A stretch of 44,335 nt of DNA from Desulfobacterales bacterium (GTDB lineage: Bacteria; Desulfobacterota; Desulfobacteria; Desulfobacterales; UBA5852), in assembly GCA_030066135.1 (NCBI GenBank), contig JASJCD010000002.1:1-44335 (forward strand), in the 5' to 3' direction. The position numbers were made by a program, and so were the translations under genes. How positions within the stretch are numbered: the stretch's first letter is position 1; each line of letters begins with the position of its first letter. The notes beneath the pieces are model-generated. The model worked only from the letters and a program-made list of their open reading frames with translations. It made no database searches and was not told the origin of the DNA. Positions 27,790 to 35,960 of the stretch are shown in pieces.

Positions 27790-28239
27790 TTATTCTCCGC
27801 AGGATTCGGCGGCGGGATCAAAGACCGGGCGGCGATCCTGGACGAAACGCTGCATGAAGCGGCGATAGCGGCGGCGCAGAAAGTCGCGCCGGTTCCACAG
27901 GACGGGGGCCAGGCGCCTCTGCCGGGCCGGGCGGACCACATAGGTCCAGACGCCCCGGCGGCGGCCGTCGCCGAGGCGTACCGTCAGTCGCCGCCGCTGG
28001 TAGAGGGCGCCTTCGAATCGGTCGAGGATTTCCAGTTCGGTGGGGCTCAGGTCGAAGTACACCTGACCGCGGGTGACGCGTAAAGGGTCTGGCCGCAGTC
28101 CGGGATATTCCGCCCGGCGAACCTGAAAGGCGCCGTATCCGGCAAGTTCGGCCCGGCGGCCTTTGAAACGCCGTCCGACCACCGCATGCATCACAGCGGG
28201 AATTTGCAGGGTGCCGTAGCAGAAAAGATCGTGACGCAA
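27790..28239 (-). CDS. Gamma-glutamylcyclotransferase-like (AIG2-like) protein
   Basis: Small GGCT-fold protein. The substrate-binding loop FCYGTLQIPAVM and the motif EILDRFEGALYQRRRLTVRL (with the acidic residue of this family) are clear. A basic C-terminal part (RRYRRFMQRFVQDRR) extends past the fold. The ORF track places Met at 28374, deep inside the upstream gene, and no ATG lies near the conserved start. A TTG at 28239 preceded by AAAGG at about ten bases gives 149 residues and leaves a 22-base gap to the upstream stop. GGCT enzymes release 5-oxoproline from gamma-glutamyl compounds; many bacterial homologues are uncharacterised. Confidence 0.75.
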   Translation of the reverse strand: MRHDLFCYGTLQIPAVMHAVVGRRFKGRRAELAGYGAFQVRRAEYPGLRPDPLRVTRGQVYFDLSPTELEILDRFEGALYQRRRLTVRLGDGRRRGVWTYVVRPARQRRLAPVLWNRRDFLRRRYRRFMQRFVQDRRPVFDPAAESCGE

Positions 28240-28261
28240 ACGATGCCGGCCTTTCAAGGCG

Positions 28262-29164
28262 TCAGGATTGAAGGTTGGCTTGCAGCAAACGCAGCTTGTC
28301 GTCGAGATACAACTCCGCCTGCCGGACGATCTCGGTGCTGTCCGTGCGGGTTTCAAGCTCCTTGAGGATCGCATGGTAGCGCTCGATGGCCTGCCCCTCG
28401 GCGGCAGTGGGAATGTCCGGGCGGGGATGGCGGTGGTCGTTGAAAAAGTAATTGACGAGTCGCAGCGGTCCCGGTCGACGGAACGGCCAGGAGACGCGCA
28501 GCAGAAAGAGGTTGTAGAGCGCCTCCCGGGCGCCGGCGTTGTGGATGAAATCGTCCATGAAAACCTGGCGGTTGAGGCGATGTTCGATTTCTTCGAAAAC
28601 GGCCAGCAGCAGGCGATGTTCGGTTACCAGAAGCCCGTAGAGGTACCAATCGGTGATCACGGTCCGGACGATCTGTTTGCACCGTGTGGGCAGCAGCCGT
28701 GTGGCCGGGCAGAAGTAAATGTGGCAGGCCATGCCGCCATAGTGGCTCAGGCTGCGAAAATCCATGCCCCGGTTCAGGGGCTCCAGGGGATGCAGCATGC
28801 AGCCCACAGTTTCTTTGGACGGACCGACAAACCCCAGAAAGGGACAGTGGTGGAAATCCGGCATGGGACGGTTCTGGTTCTCGAGCGTTTCGATTTCGCG
28901 CCGAAACGCCATGATACCGTCGATGGTGCGTGTCACACGGCCGAAGCGGCGGGTGCGATCGCCCAGCAGGCGCTCGAGCGTTCGCCGGGAAACATCGGCC
29001 ACATTGTAAAGTCCGCAGCAGGCACCGCATGAGAGCGACGCGCCGACCTGACAGAGGTAATCATCGCCCAGATGCGGTTCGCGCCGTGGCGAAATCGGTC
29101 GGCCGTTGAGGATGTTTCTGTCTGTGGTGTCGATGTGTTCCATGGTTGCGGTGCGCTCGGGCAC
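28262..29164 (-). CDS. CxxCC-type Cys-rich protein (YkgJ-like)
   Basis: A 300-residue soluble protein with cysteines arranged as SCGACCGLY (about residue 40), HHCPFLGF, VGCMLHP and MACHIYFCP, resembling the zinc- or iron-binding YkgJ/CxxCxxCC family but longer. The C-terminal half is helical without cysteines. The ORF begins at 29266; AGAGGGA six bases before a GTG at 29164 suggests that start, with ATG 29143 as the alternative. The GGCT-like gene follows by 22 bases and is likely co-translated. The function of the family is unknown; metal delivery or cluster binding is an inference from the Cys pattern. Confidence 0.75.
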   Translation of the reverse strand: MPERTATMEHIDTTDRNILNGRPISPRREPHLGDDYLCQVGASLSCGACCGLYNVADVSRRTLERLLGDRTRRFGRVTRTIDGIMAFRREIETLENQNRPMPDFHHCPFLGFVGPSKETVGCMLHPLEPLNRGMDFRSLSHYGGMACHIYFCPATRLLPTRCKQIVRTVITDWYLYGLLVTEHRLLLAVFEEIEHRLNRQVFMDDFIHNAGAREALYNLFLLRVSWPFRRPGPLRLVNYFFNDHRHPRPDIPTAAEGQAIERYHAILKELETRTDSTEIVRQAELYLDDKLRLLQANLQS

Positions 29165-29374
29165 TGGAATTCCCTCTGTTCTGTTCACCCCTGGCACGCA
29201 TCCAGCGGTGCGGACCGGTCCTGCCTGCAAATCGTTGTGCCGGCCAGGTGGCCCCGTCGTTGACAAGGCTACACCTCCCCCCGGACCGAAAACGTCTTGT
29301 GCCCTTTCATCCGGTTTGCGCTCGTCCAGGATGGATACCAGCTTTACCTTTTAAAAAACGAAAACACCCGGAAG

Positions 29375-29758
29375 TCAACTCACCAGGGCCACGGCTTCGA
29401 TTTCGATCTGGACGTCTTTGGGCAGCCGGGCCACTTCCACGCAGGCGCGGGCGGGCGGATCTGTCTGGAAATACTCGGCGTAGATTGCGTTGATCGTGCC
29501 GAATTGATTCATATCGGCAATGAACAGCGTTGCCTTGACCACCTTTTCCAGTGAACTGCCGGCCGCTTCCAAAATGGCCTTGAGATTGTTCAGAACCTGG
29601 CGTGTTTCCGCCTCGACGCCGCCCTGAACGAGTTCTCCGCTGACCGGGTCGATGGGAATCTGGCCGGATACGAACAACATTCCGCCGACCTGGACGGCCT
29701 GCGAATAGGGGCCAATAGCGGAAGGTGCCTCGGTGGTGCTGATGATCTGGCGTTCCAT
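29375..29758 (-). CDS. ridA: RidA-family reactive enamine/imine deaminase
   Basis: A 127-residue trimeric RidA/YjgF protein that hydrolyses reactive 2-aminoacrylate and related imines made by PLP enzymes such as threonine or serine dehydratases. The signature [20 protein letters not shown] is at the N-terminus, and the catalytic Arg is in [31 protein letters not shown] precedes the ATG. It stands alone on the minus strand, with T-rich sequence (CGTTTTTTAAAA) just after the stop that may help end transcription. PLP enzymes in the window (TrpB2, aminotransferase) are not near. Confidence 0.96.
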   Translation of the reverse strand: MERQIISTTEAPSAIGPYSQAVQVGGMLFVSGQIPIDPVSGELVQGGVEAETRQVLNNLKAILEAAGSSLEKVVKATLFIADMNQFGTINAIYAEYFQTDPPARACVEVARLPKDVQIEIEAVALVS

Positions 29759-30174
29759 GCAACACTCCTTTCCTGAACGGCGGTTCGATTTTAGTTCGGG
29801 TCTAAGCCCCCCACCTCCGGTGGAGGATTCGAAGCGGTTCTACCGATCCGGTGTTCGTTACGGTTACTTTTCTCGGACGCCTATGAAAAGTAACCAAAAG
29901 AAGGCGCCTCTGTCCCCGATGCTTGGCGCGGTTCAAAGGGGGGGCTCGAGCAGAGCGCCTGAAAGCGTTTCCAAGTGCCCTTACGGGAGGCTACCTGATG
30001 CCTCCCCCTGCGCGGGAGGCGATTCACGTTGCGGCCGACCGCATCCTGCCACCGGGTCTGGTATACGGCGGCGGGGCGGCGCCCCCGCGAAGCCTCGCTG
30101 TCGTGCTCGATTCAAAGCCGGCCTTACCATACCACAGATTGGATTGAAGGGAATCGTTGTCGTCAACGCGGTGC
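29759..30174. repeat. Dispersed repeat element, copy 3, in a 415-base gene-free gap
   Basis: The gap between ridA and the Rrf2 gene holds an 11-bp perfect inverted repeat (GGTTACTTTTC 29862-29872 / GAAAAGTAACC 29885-29895), then CAAAAGAAGGCGCCTCTGTC shared with copy 1, and a 7-bp stem GCCTCCC / GGGAGGC (30000-30006 / 30014-30020) in a block shared with copy 2. ORFs across it (KSNQKKAP) look spurious. Confidence 0.6.
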
Positions 30175-30606
30175 TTAGGTCAGGATAGGGGTTATCTTTT
30201 CATTGTCGAGAAGATCCTGTATGGTGGTCTCGTCGTAGACGCTGAAGATGGCTTGGCAAACGCGATCCCACATGGGTTTGAAGGCACAATTGTCATACAA
30301 CGGGCATCCGTCCCGGGCGATGCATATATCGCAGCGATCCTGACTCTGGCGATCGTCGATGAACCGGAAGATGGTGCCCACGGTGACGCGCTCTGGCGGT
30401 ATGAGGAGCGCATAGCCTCCGTGGCAGCCGCGCTTGGAAGCCACCAGCCCCGAGCCTTTGAGCTGGGCCATGATGACCTCCAAAAAGCGCAGCGGGATGG
30501 CCTGGTTTTCGGCAATATCCGCAAGCTTGGTCTGGCCTCCGTCGCGGTGCTTGGCCAGTTCGAAAACTGCCCGCAGGGCGTATTTGTGCCTCTGTGTGAT
30601 CAGCAT
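30175..30606 (-). CDS. Rrf2-family regulator, IscR-like with Cys triad
   Basis: A 143-residue winged-helix repressor. The DNA-binding part reads MLITQRHKYALRAVFELAKH and LRFLEVIMAQLKGSGLVASKRG. The cluster loop has C92 and then C95-x5-C101-x5-C107, exactly the C-x5-C-x5-C spacing of E. coli IscR, followed by AFKPMWDRV which parallels the IscR helix after its last Cys. A [2Fe-2S] sensor is therefore likely. The ORF extends to 30660, but the ATG at 30606 begins the conserved domain. It is not next to isc or suf genes. It is divergent from der, and an IscR-type palindrome overlies its own promoter, suggesting autoregulation. Confidence 0.92.
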   Translation of the reverse strand: MLITQRHKYALRAVFELAKHRDGGQTKLADIAENQAIPLRFLEVIMAQLKGSGLVASKRGCHGGYALLIPPERVTVGTIFRFIDDRQSQDRCDICIARDGCPLYDNCAFKPMWDRVCQAIFSVYDETTIQDLLDNEKITPILT

Positions 30607-30674
30607 GCGTATACGGCTCCCCGTGATTATTACGGCCGGATACCTGCCGGGGGAATCCACTGCTACTGCGGGTT

Positions 30675-30708
30675 AGTTTAGAATAGCTGAATACCGAAGT
30701 CAAGTTAT
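30675..30708 (-). promoter_or_regulatory. Promoter and IscR-type operator of the Rrf2 gene
   Basis: On the minus strand TTGACT (30703-30698), a 17-base spacer and TAAACT (30680-30675) form a promoter. The plus-strand sequence ATAGCTGAATACC-GAAGTCAAGTTAT (30683-30708) is an imperfect palindrome close to the IscR type-1 consensus ATASYYGACTRWWWYAGTCRRSTAT and covers the -35 box and spacer. Confidence 0.6.
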
Positions 30709-30842
30709 AGATATCGTTGCGTTTTTTAAATCGCATGATCGGCCGGTACCCACTGGATGCGAGGTCATGCGGTGTAAGCCTTCATTCGGCCGTCTTGGCA
30801 CCCGATGCCGGCCGAAGGGCCAAGGCAAGGAAACGGATACCC

Positions 30843-32216
30843 ATGAAACCGATGGTCGCCGTCGTGGGGCGCCCCAATGTGGGCAAATCCACCCTGTTCA
30901 ACCAGGTTACCCGCAGCCGTGATGCGCTGGTGGACGACTTTCCCGGGGTCACCCGCGACCGGATCTGCGGTGACGCCCTCTGGAACGACATCCCCTTCAC
31001 CCTGGTCGACACCGGCGGCTTCTCCGGCCAGCTCGACGACACCTTTGCCGATTCGATCCGCCACCAGGTTTTCGAAGCCCTGAGCGCCGCCGATGCCATC
31101 ATTATGCTGATGGACGGCCGGCAGGGGCTCTCGCCCTATGACCGCGACATCGTCGACACATTGCGCGATCAGGCCAAACCGGTATTCTTTGCGGTCAACA
31201 AGATCGACGGCCCCGAACAGGAAGACCGCATGGCGGACTTCTTCACACTGGGTATCGATAAACTTTATCCCCTCTCGGCCGAACACCGCTTCGGGTTGAA
31301 CGACCTGCTCGACGATGTCGTGGCAACCTTCAGGCGCCATACGGAGCCCGAACGGGACGAAATCAAACTGGCCGTGGTGGGCCGCCCGAACGTGGGCAAG
31401 TCTTCGCTGCTCAACCGCCTGGTTGGCGCCGAACGTCACCTGGTGAGTGCTATACCGGGAACCACCCGCGATGCGGTCGACTCGCTGATCAAACGCGACG
31501 GGCGCCACTACCGCCTGATCGACACCGCCGGCATCCGCCGCAAGGGCAGGGTCACACACAAACTGGAGAAATTCTCCGTTTTAAAGGCCCTGCGGAGCCT
31601 GGACCGCTGCGACGTGGCCCTGATCGTCATCGACGCGGCCGAAGGGATAACGGATCAGGACGTGAGTGTGGCCGGCTACGCCCACGAGCGCGGCTGCGGC
31701 TGTATTTTTCTTATAAACAAATGGGATCTGGTGGCCAAGGATCAGCACAGCGCACGGCGTTTCACGGACGCGCTTCGCACGGCGGCCAAATTTCTCAATT
31801 TCGCTCCGGTCCTGACCCTGTCGGCCCTCACCGGACAGCGTGTCCAGCGGATTTTCAAGTTGGTGGATAACGTGTATGCCCAATATGTCACCCGGGTGAA
31901 CACCGGCCGCATCAACCGCATCCTGGAGCAGGCCCTGGCCGACAACGAGCCTTCCCTGCACCGCGGTCGACGCATCAAGTTCTTCTATGCCACCCAGGCT
32001 GCGAAGCGACCGCCGACCTTCATCATGTTCGTCAACTATCCGGAAGCGGTCCATTTCTCCTACCAACGTTTTCTGATCAACCGGCTGCGTGAGGGGACCG
32101 GTCTGCACGATACGCCGATTCGGCTGGTGCTGCGGCCGCGCAGCGGCCGCAAGGAGATCAGCCCACGCGCCAAACGTCGGGCGCGTAAAGGCCGTAAACG
32201 CAAACGATCGCGCTGA
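30843..32216 (+). CDS. der: Ribosome-associated GTPase Der (EngA)
   Basis: Essential double-GTPase for 50S ribosome assembly. Two G domains each carry the full set: VVGRPNVGKSTLFNQ, DTGGF and NKIDG in the first; VVGRPNVGKSSLLNRL, DTAGIRRKG and NKWDL in the second. A KH-like C-terminal domain (KFFYATQAAKRPPTFIMFVN) ends with a basic tail (RAKRRARKGRKRKRSR). The length of 457 is standard. The ORF begins at 30717; AAGGAA before the ATG at 30843 and the family N-terminus MKPMVAVVGRPN set the start. rarA follows 35 bases later. Confidence 0.98.
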   Translation: MKPMVAVVGRPNVGKSTLFNQVTRSRDALVDDFPGVTRDRICGDALWNDIPFTLVDTGGFSGQLDDTFADSIRHQVFEALSAADAIIMLMDGRQGLSPYDRDIVDTLRDQAKPVFFAVNKIDGPEQEDRMADFFTLGIDKLYPLSAEHRFGLNDLLDDVVATFRRHTEPERDEIKLAVVGRPNVGKSSLLNRLVGAERHLVSAIPGTTRDAVDSLIKRDGRHYRLIDTAGIRRKGRVTHKLEKFSVLKALRSLDRCDVALIVIDAAEGITDQDVSVAGYAHERGCGCIFLINKWDLVAKDQHSARRFTDALRTAAKFLNFAPVLTLSALTGQRVQRIFKLVDNVYAQYVTRVNTGRINRILEQALADNEPSLHRGRRIKFFYATQAAKRPPTFIMFVNYPEAVHFSYQRFLINRLREGTGLHDTPIRLVLRPRSGRKEISPRAKRRARKGRKRKRSR

Positions 32217-32251
32217 AGACTTGGCGCCAACCCCTTCGCGAGGTGTCAGCG

Positions 32252-33604
32252 GTGGATCTGTTCGAGCACAGCGCACGCCAGAAATTGGACAAACCCCTGG
32301 CCGACCGCATGCGACCGCAGCGGCTGGAAGACTTCGTGGGCCAGTCCCAGGCGGTGGGGGAGGGCTCTCTGATCCGGCAGGTGCTGGGAACCGACCGTCT
32401 CTTCTCGCTTATCCTGTGGGGGCCGCCGGGAACCGGCAAGACCACCCTGGCCCGACTGGTGGCGGGCGCCAAGCAGGCCCACTTTATCGAGTTTTCGGCG
32501 GTCTTGAGCGGCGTCAAGGATATTCGGCGGGTAATTGAAGAGGCACGCCAACAGCGTGATTTCCACCACCGCCGCACGATTTTGTTCGTGGACGAGATCC
32601 ATCGCTTCAACAAGGCCCAGCAGGACGCTTTTCTACATCACGTCGAAAACGGACTGATTACCCTCATCGGGGCCACCACCGAGAATCCCTCCTTCGAAGT
32701 CATCCCGGCCCTGATGTCCCGCTGCCGGGTGGTGCTCCTCAAATCTCATACGGACGAGGATTTAAAAAACATTCTGTCCCAGGCCCTGACGGATCGCGAA
32801 CGCGGACTGGGACGCCAGGGGCAGACGATAACGCCCGAGGCGCTTGATTTTCTGGTCCGGTCGGCCGACGGCGATGCCCGCCGGGCCCTGAACAGCCTGG
32901 AAGTGGCTGCCAGCCTGTGTGCCGCCGCCGGTCGTGAATCCAGCGGCCCCTGCGCGCCTATTGACCTCCCCATGCTCGAAGCCGCATTTCAGAAGAAGGC
33001 GCTGCGCTACGACAAATCCGGCGAGGAGCATTTCAACCTCATCTCGGCGCTGCACAAAAGCCTGCGCGGCAGCGACGCGGACGCCGCCCTCTACTGGCTG
33101 GCCCGCATGCTGGCGGCCGGGGAGGATCCGCTCTACATTGCGCGCCGCATGGTGCGTTTTGCCTGCGAGGATATCGGCCTGGCCGATCCGCAGGCCCTGA
33201 CGACCGCCTTGAACGCCATGGAAGCTTTCCGTTTTCTCGGTCGCCCCGAAGGTGAACTGGCCCTGGCCCAGGCCGCACTCTATCTGGCCACGGCGCCCAA
33301 GAGCAACAGCATCTACCGGGCTTGGCGGACGGCGGCGCGATCGGCGGAAGACCACGGCAGCCTGCCCGTGCCCCTGCATATCCGCAACGCCCCCACCAGT
33401 TTGATGAAAAACCTGGGCTACGGACGCGGCTACCGCTACGCTCACGACTACAAGGATGCCTTTATCCCGCAGGATTATTTTCCGGATCAGCTCAAGGGGA
33501 CGATCTTCTTCGAACCCAGCGATCGCGGCTATGAAAAGGAGATTAAGCGCCGCCTGGACCGCTGGCGGCCTTTGACGGGCAAGAAAGCCCCTCGCGAGCC
33601 TTGA
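32252..33604 (+). CDS. rarA: Replication-associated recombination protein A
   Basis: Clamp-loader-like AAA+ ATPase acting at stalled replication forks (RarA/MgsA, WRNIP1 homologue). It shows PLADRMRPQRLEDFVGQSQ, Walker [12 protein letters not shown], Walker B ILFVDEIHRFNKAQQDAFL, the sensor GATTENPSFEVIPALMSRCRV, and the C-terminal tetramerisation part (HNLISALHKSLRGSD-like FNLISALHKSLRGS; YKDAFIPQDYFPD). Two GTG starts are possible; GAGGT seven bases before the second (32252) favours it, giving 450 residues. It follows der closely and is likely on the same transcript. Confidence 0.97.
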   Translation: MDLFEHSARQKLDKPLADRMRPQRLEDFVGQSQAVGEGSLIRQVLGTDRLFSLILWGPPGTGKTTLARLVAGAKQAHFIEFSAVLSGVKDIRRVIEEARQQRDFHHRRTILFVDEIHRFNKAQQDAFLHHVENGLITLIGATTENPSFEVIPALMSRCRVVLLKSHTDEDLKNILSQALTDRERGLGRQGQTITPEALDFLVRSADGDARRALNSLEVAASLCAAAGRESSGPCAPIDLPMLEAAFQKKALRYDKSGEEHFNLISALHKSLRGSDADAALYWLARMLAAGEDPLYIARRMVRFACEDIGLADPQALTTALNAMEAFRFLGRPEGELALAQAALYLATAPKSNSIYRAWRTAARSAEDHGSLPVPLHIRNAPTSLMKNLGYGRGYRYAHDYKDAFIPQDYFPDQLKGTIFFEPSDRGYEKEIKRRLDRWRPLTGKKAPREP

Positions 33605-33635
33605 GCCTGCGGGGTCGGCGCACACATGTCGCGGC

Positions 33636-33665
33636 TTGACAGCGAGCTTCCGGGACTCTTATTAT
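33636..33665 (+). promoter_or_regulatory. Sigma-70 promoter before the CBS gene
   Basis: A perfect TTGACA (33636-33641), an 18-base spacer and TATTAT (33660-33665) lie 83 bases before the ATG of the CBS-pair gene, in the AT-rich gap after rarA. Confidence 0.75.
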
Positions 33666-33747
33666 TTAAATATATCTACAATCTTCCTCCCGCAGCGTGC
33701 ACGCACACCCCAGCGCCCCCGTATAACCGTCAACGAAAGGGGTTACC

Positions 33748-34203
33748 ATGCAAACGGCCGCCGACATCATGACCACCAATGTCATTTCGGTGAATCCGGA
33801 GACGGAAATCCTTCGGGCGGTGCAGCTTCTGCTCGAAAACAGGATCAACGGCTTGCCGGTGATCGATGATCAGGGCCGTCTGGTTGGCATTGTCTGTCAG
33901 AGCGACCTTATTGTTCAGCAGAAGCGGGTCCGCGTGCCTTCGTTGTTCACTCTTCTCGATGGCTATATAAGCCTCTCCTCGGCCCGGCATTTTGAACGTG
34001 AAGTCGAAAAGATCGCGGCCTCCCAGGTACGGCAGGCCATGACACCCAACCCGGCCAGCATTGCGCCCGAAACACCCGTCGAGGAGGTGGCGACCCTCAT
34101 GGTGGAAAAAAATTATCATACCCTGCCGGTGGTCTCCGACGGCCGCCTGGTGGGCATCGTCGGCAAGGAAGACATGCTGCGGACCATCATGCAGGAGAAA
34201 TGA
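33748..34203 (+). CDS. CBS-domain pair protein
   Basis: A 151-residue stand-alone Bateman module. CBS1 (about 8-60) has MTTNVISVNPETEILRAVQL and NGLPVIDDQGRLVGIV; CBS2 (about 93-148) has MTPNPASIAPETPVEEVATL and HTLPVVSDGRLVGIVGKEDM. Such proteins bind AMP, ATP or similar nucleotides and signal energy status to partners. AAAGGGG precedes the ATG, and a good sigma-70 promoter lies upstream. The universal stress gene follows after about 200 bases; pairing of CBS and UspA-type proteins is common and suggests a shared stress or energy response. Confidence 0.92.
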   Translation: MQTAADIMTTNVISVNPETEILRAVQLLLENRINGLPVIDDQGRLVGIVCQSDLIVQQKRVRVPSLFTLLDGYISLSSARHFEREVEKIAASQVRQAMTPNPASIAPETPVEEVATLMVEKNYHTLPVVSDGRLVGIVGKEDMLRTIMQEK

Positions 34204-34401
34204 GGGCAACCTGCAGAGCATCGAGGCGGACCACAGAGATACAGGCCGGGCCCGGAAAACCCCGATAGGGGCCGCCTGCGGTTGACCGCGCATCGGGGAT
34301 CTTGGGATTATTTGCCATCACATCATCGGAGGCCGACTGTCTCCGCTTAAAAAAATGCGGCCTACGACATGCGGCCCTCTGCAGTCTATCAAGGAGGCCA
34401 T

Positions 34402-34854
34402 ATGGCGATAAGGACGATTGCCTGCTGCACCGATTTTTCGGACAATGCCCATCGGGCCGTAACCCAGGCCATCGACATGGCGGCCCGCTGCAACGCCAAA
34501 CTCTTCCTCCTGCATGTGCTGCCCCCGCTGATCAATCCGGTGTTGCTGGACAGCGGCTGGATTCCCCCGGAGATGCCGCGGGATGCCGTGATTCTCAAAA
34601 TCGAGGAGCAGATGCAGGAGCGCTATGGCGGCCAGGTGCCCCATGAGGTCGACTACGAGCTGGTGGTCCGGGACGGCCACGTTTCCTCCGAGATCCTTGA
34701 ATTCATCCAGACGGAGTCGATTGACCTGGTGGTCACCGGGGCCTATGGCCTTTCGGGGATGGGCTTGGTGCTCTTCGGCAGTGTGGCCAAGCGCGTGGCC
34801 CAGAAAGCCGCTTGCTCGGTCATGATTGTCAGGGATAACGCGCCAACACATTAG
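34402..34854 (+). CDS. Universal stress protein (UspA family)
   Basis: A 150-residue Usp domain with the nucleotide-binding fold: IRTIACCTDFSDNAHRAV at the first strand and the ATP-binding motif VVTGAYGLSGMGLVLFGSVAKRV (G-x2-G-x9-G-S pattern) near the C-terminus, so an ATP-binding Usp is likely. The ORF begins at 34369; AAGGAGG just before the ATG at 34402 decides the start. The protein is cytoplasmic; Usp proteins help survival under starvation and oxidative stress. It lies downstream of the CBS-pair gene on the same strand. Confidence 0.94.
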   Translation: MAIRTIACCTDFSDNAHRAVTQAIDMAARCNAKLFLLHVLPPLINPVLLDSGWIPPEMPRDAVILKIEEQMQERYGGQVPHEVDYELVVRDGHVSSEILEFIQTESIDLVVTGAYGLSGMGLVLFGSVAKRVAQKAACSVMIVRDNAPTH

Positions 34855-34873
34855 TCGTGCTCCGGCGGCGGGG

Positions 34874-35641
34874 TCAGACTGGCACCTGTAACTCGAAGGT
34901 GCGGGTCTGCGCGCTAGCATCGGGTCCGAAAGTGCGTTCGATGAAGCGGGTGCGGCCGTCAGCGGCCATCAGCAGAACAGTTGACGAGCGTGTTCCGTAG
35001 GTGGGGCTTTGAATAAAGGCCGGGGCCAGCATGCGTTCCCAGGCGAGACCGATTCCGGTTGTGGGCAGATCTTCATCCGGCGGTTGGTACCGGTCCTGAA
35101 GAAACGCCATCAATTCTTCAGGCTCCGGGGGGTGTTCCCGGCCCACAAGGGCGGCCATGGCCTGCCGGGCCCTTTCGACCTTGGGCCAGGGGGTGCCCAG
35201 CAGGTGGTTGCTGAGACCATGGATGCCTGCCTGGACCGGACAGGGGGCGTTGCCGCGGTTGCCGTAATAGTAGAGGGCACCCAACCGGCCGGCGATGAGG
35301 TTGAAACCGTTGTAGCGCTGACCGTCGCGCTGCAACGCGGCAAGATAGCGATCGGCTTTCACATGGCCGCCGATGAAGTCACTCACCAGATGCCCGCGGG
35401 TGGGCGCCTCCGAACGGAAGCGGTCGGGTTCTCTGAAATTCGTGATCGCGGCCAGACGCCCGTTGCGGTGCAGCCCCATCCAGGTACCGCCGCCGCGCAG
35501 GTCGCGGCCGGCTAAAATGTCTTTCTGCTCCAGCCAGAAGTCCAGCGGGAGTGTCGGCCGTTCATAAAATTCATCGCGATTGGCCGCTATGATCAATGGA
35601 TAGTCAGCCCGGCACTGGTGGGCCAGAATCAGAAGACACAT
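34874..35641 (-). CDS. NRDE (TANGO2-like) family protein
   Basis: A 255-residue protein whose N-terminus MCLLILAHQC...IIAANRDEFYERP carries the NRDE motif that names the family. Further conserved parts are ILAGRDLRGGGTWMGLHRNG and AITNFREP, and near the C-terminus GTRSSTVLLMAADGRTRFIER. The Cys at position 2 could serve as an N-terminal nucleophile after Met removal, as in Ntn hydrolases; that is inference. GAGGTAA precedes the ATG. Family function is poorly known; the eukaryotic TANGO2 homologue is tied to heme and lipid handling. It is convergent with the Usp gene. Confidence 0.92.
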   Translation of the reverse strand: MCLLILAHQCRADYPLIIAANRDEFYERPTLPLDFWLEQKDILAGRDLRGGGTWMGLHRNGRLAAITNFREPDRFRSEAPTRGHLVSDFIGGHVKADRYLAALQRDGQRYNGFNLIAGRLGALYYYGNRGNAPCPVQAGIHGLSNHLLGTPWPKVERARQAMAALVGREHPPEPEELMAFLQDRYQPPDEDLPTTGIGLAWERMLAPAFIQSPTYGTRSSTVLLMAADGRTRFIERTFGPDASAQTRTFELQVPV

Positions 35642-35960
35642 CGGCGTTTACCTCGGTTCGGGTGGCCCGGTGGCCTCAAGACCGACCGATTGCGGTGACA
35701 GGGCACGTGGTCCATCGCACCGCGCGTTTGGCACCATTTGCCGATGGACACCGCATCGGAAGGGTGTTACTTTGACGTTCCGGTAAGAAGTTCGATGCCG
35801 GCCCTACGCGCCTCGATTATCGTGGCGGCGTATATCATTTGCACCTCATCCCTCGGGTTCGTAAGTCGTATCTCGAGCTATATACATTCATCTCGCTTGA
35901 ACGCCATTTAGAAAATTTCTAATGCATGCCGGTTGAAGTTGCAACCAGGGAGGAAACAAC
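35642..35960. other. Intergenic stretch with palindrome upstream of thiolase
   Basis: A 319-base gap between the divergent NRDE and thiolase genes. TTAGAAA-A-TTTCTAA at 35908-35922 is a perfect 7+1+7 palindrome. TTGAAC (35897-35902) and TCTAAT (35918-35923) flank and enter it with 15-base spacing, a short but possible promoter. The palindrome would sit inside that promoter and could bind a repressor. Confidence 0.45.

Noticed and set aside
29733-30188. 151-residue ORF containing KSNQKKAP
   Set aside because: Lies in repeat copy 3; such peptides are frequent by-products of this repeat and show no fold.
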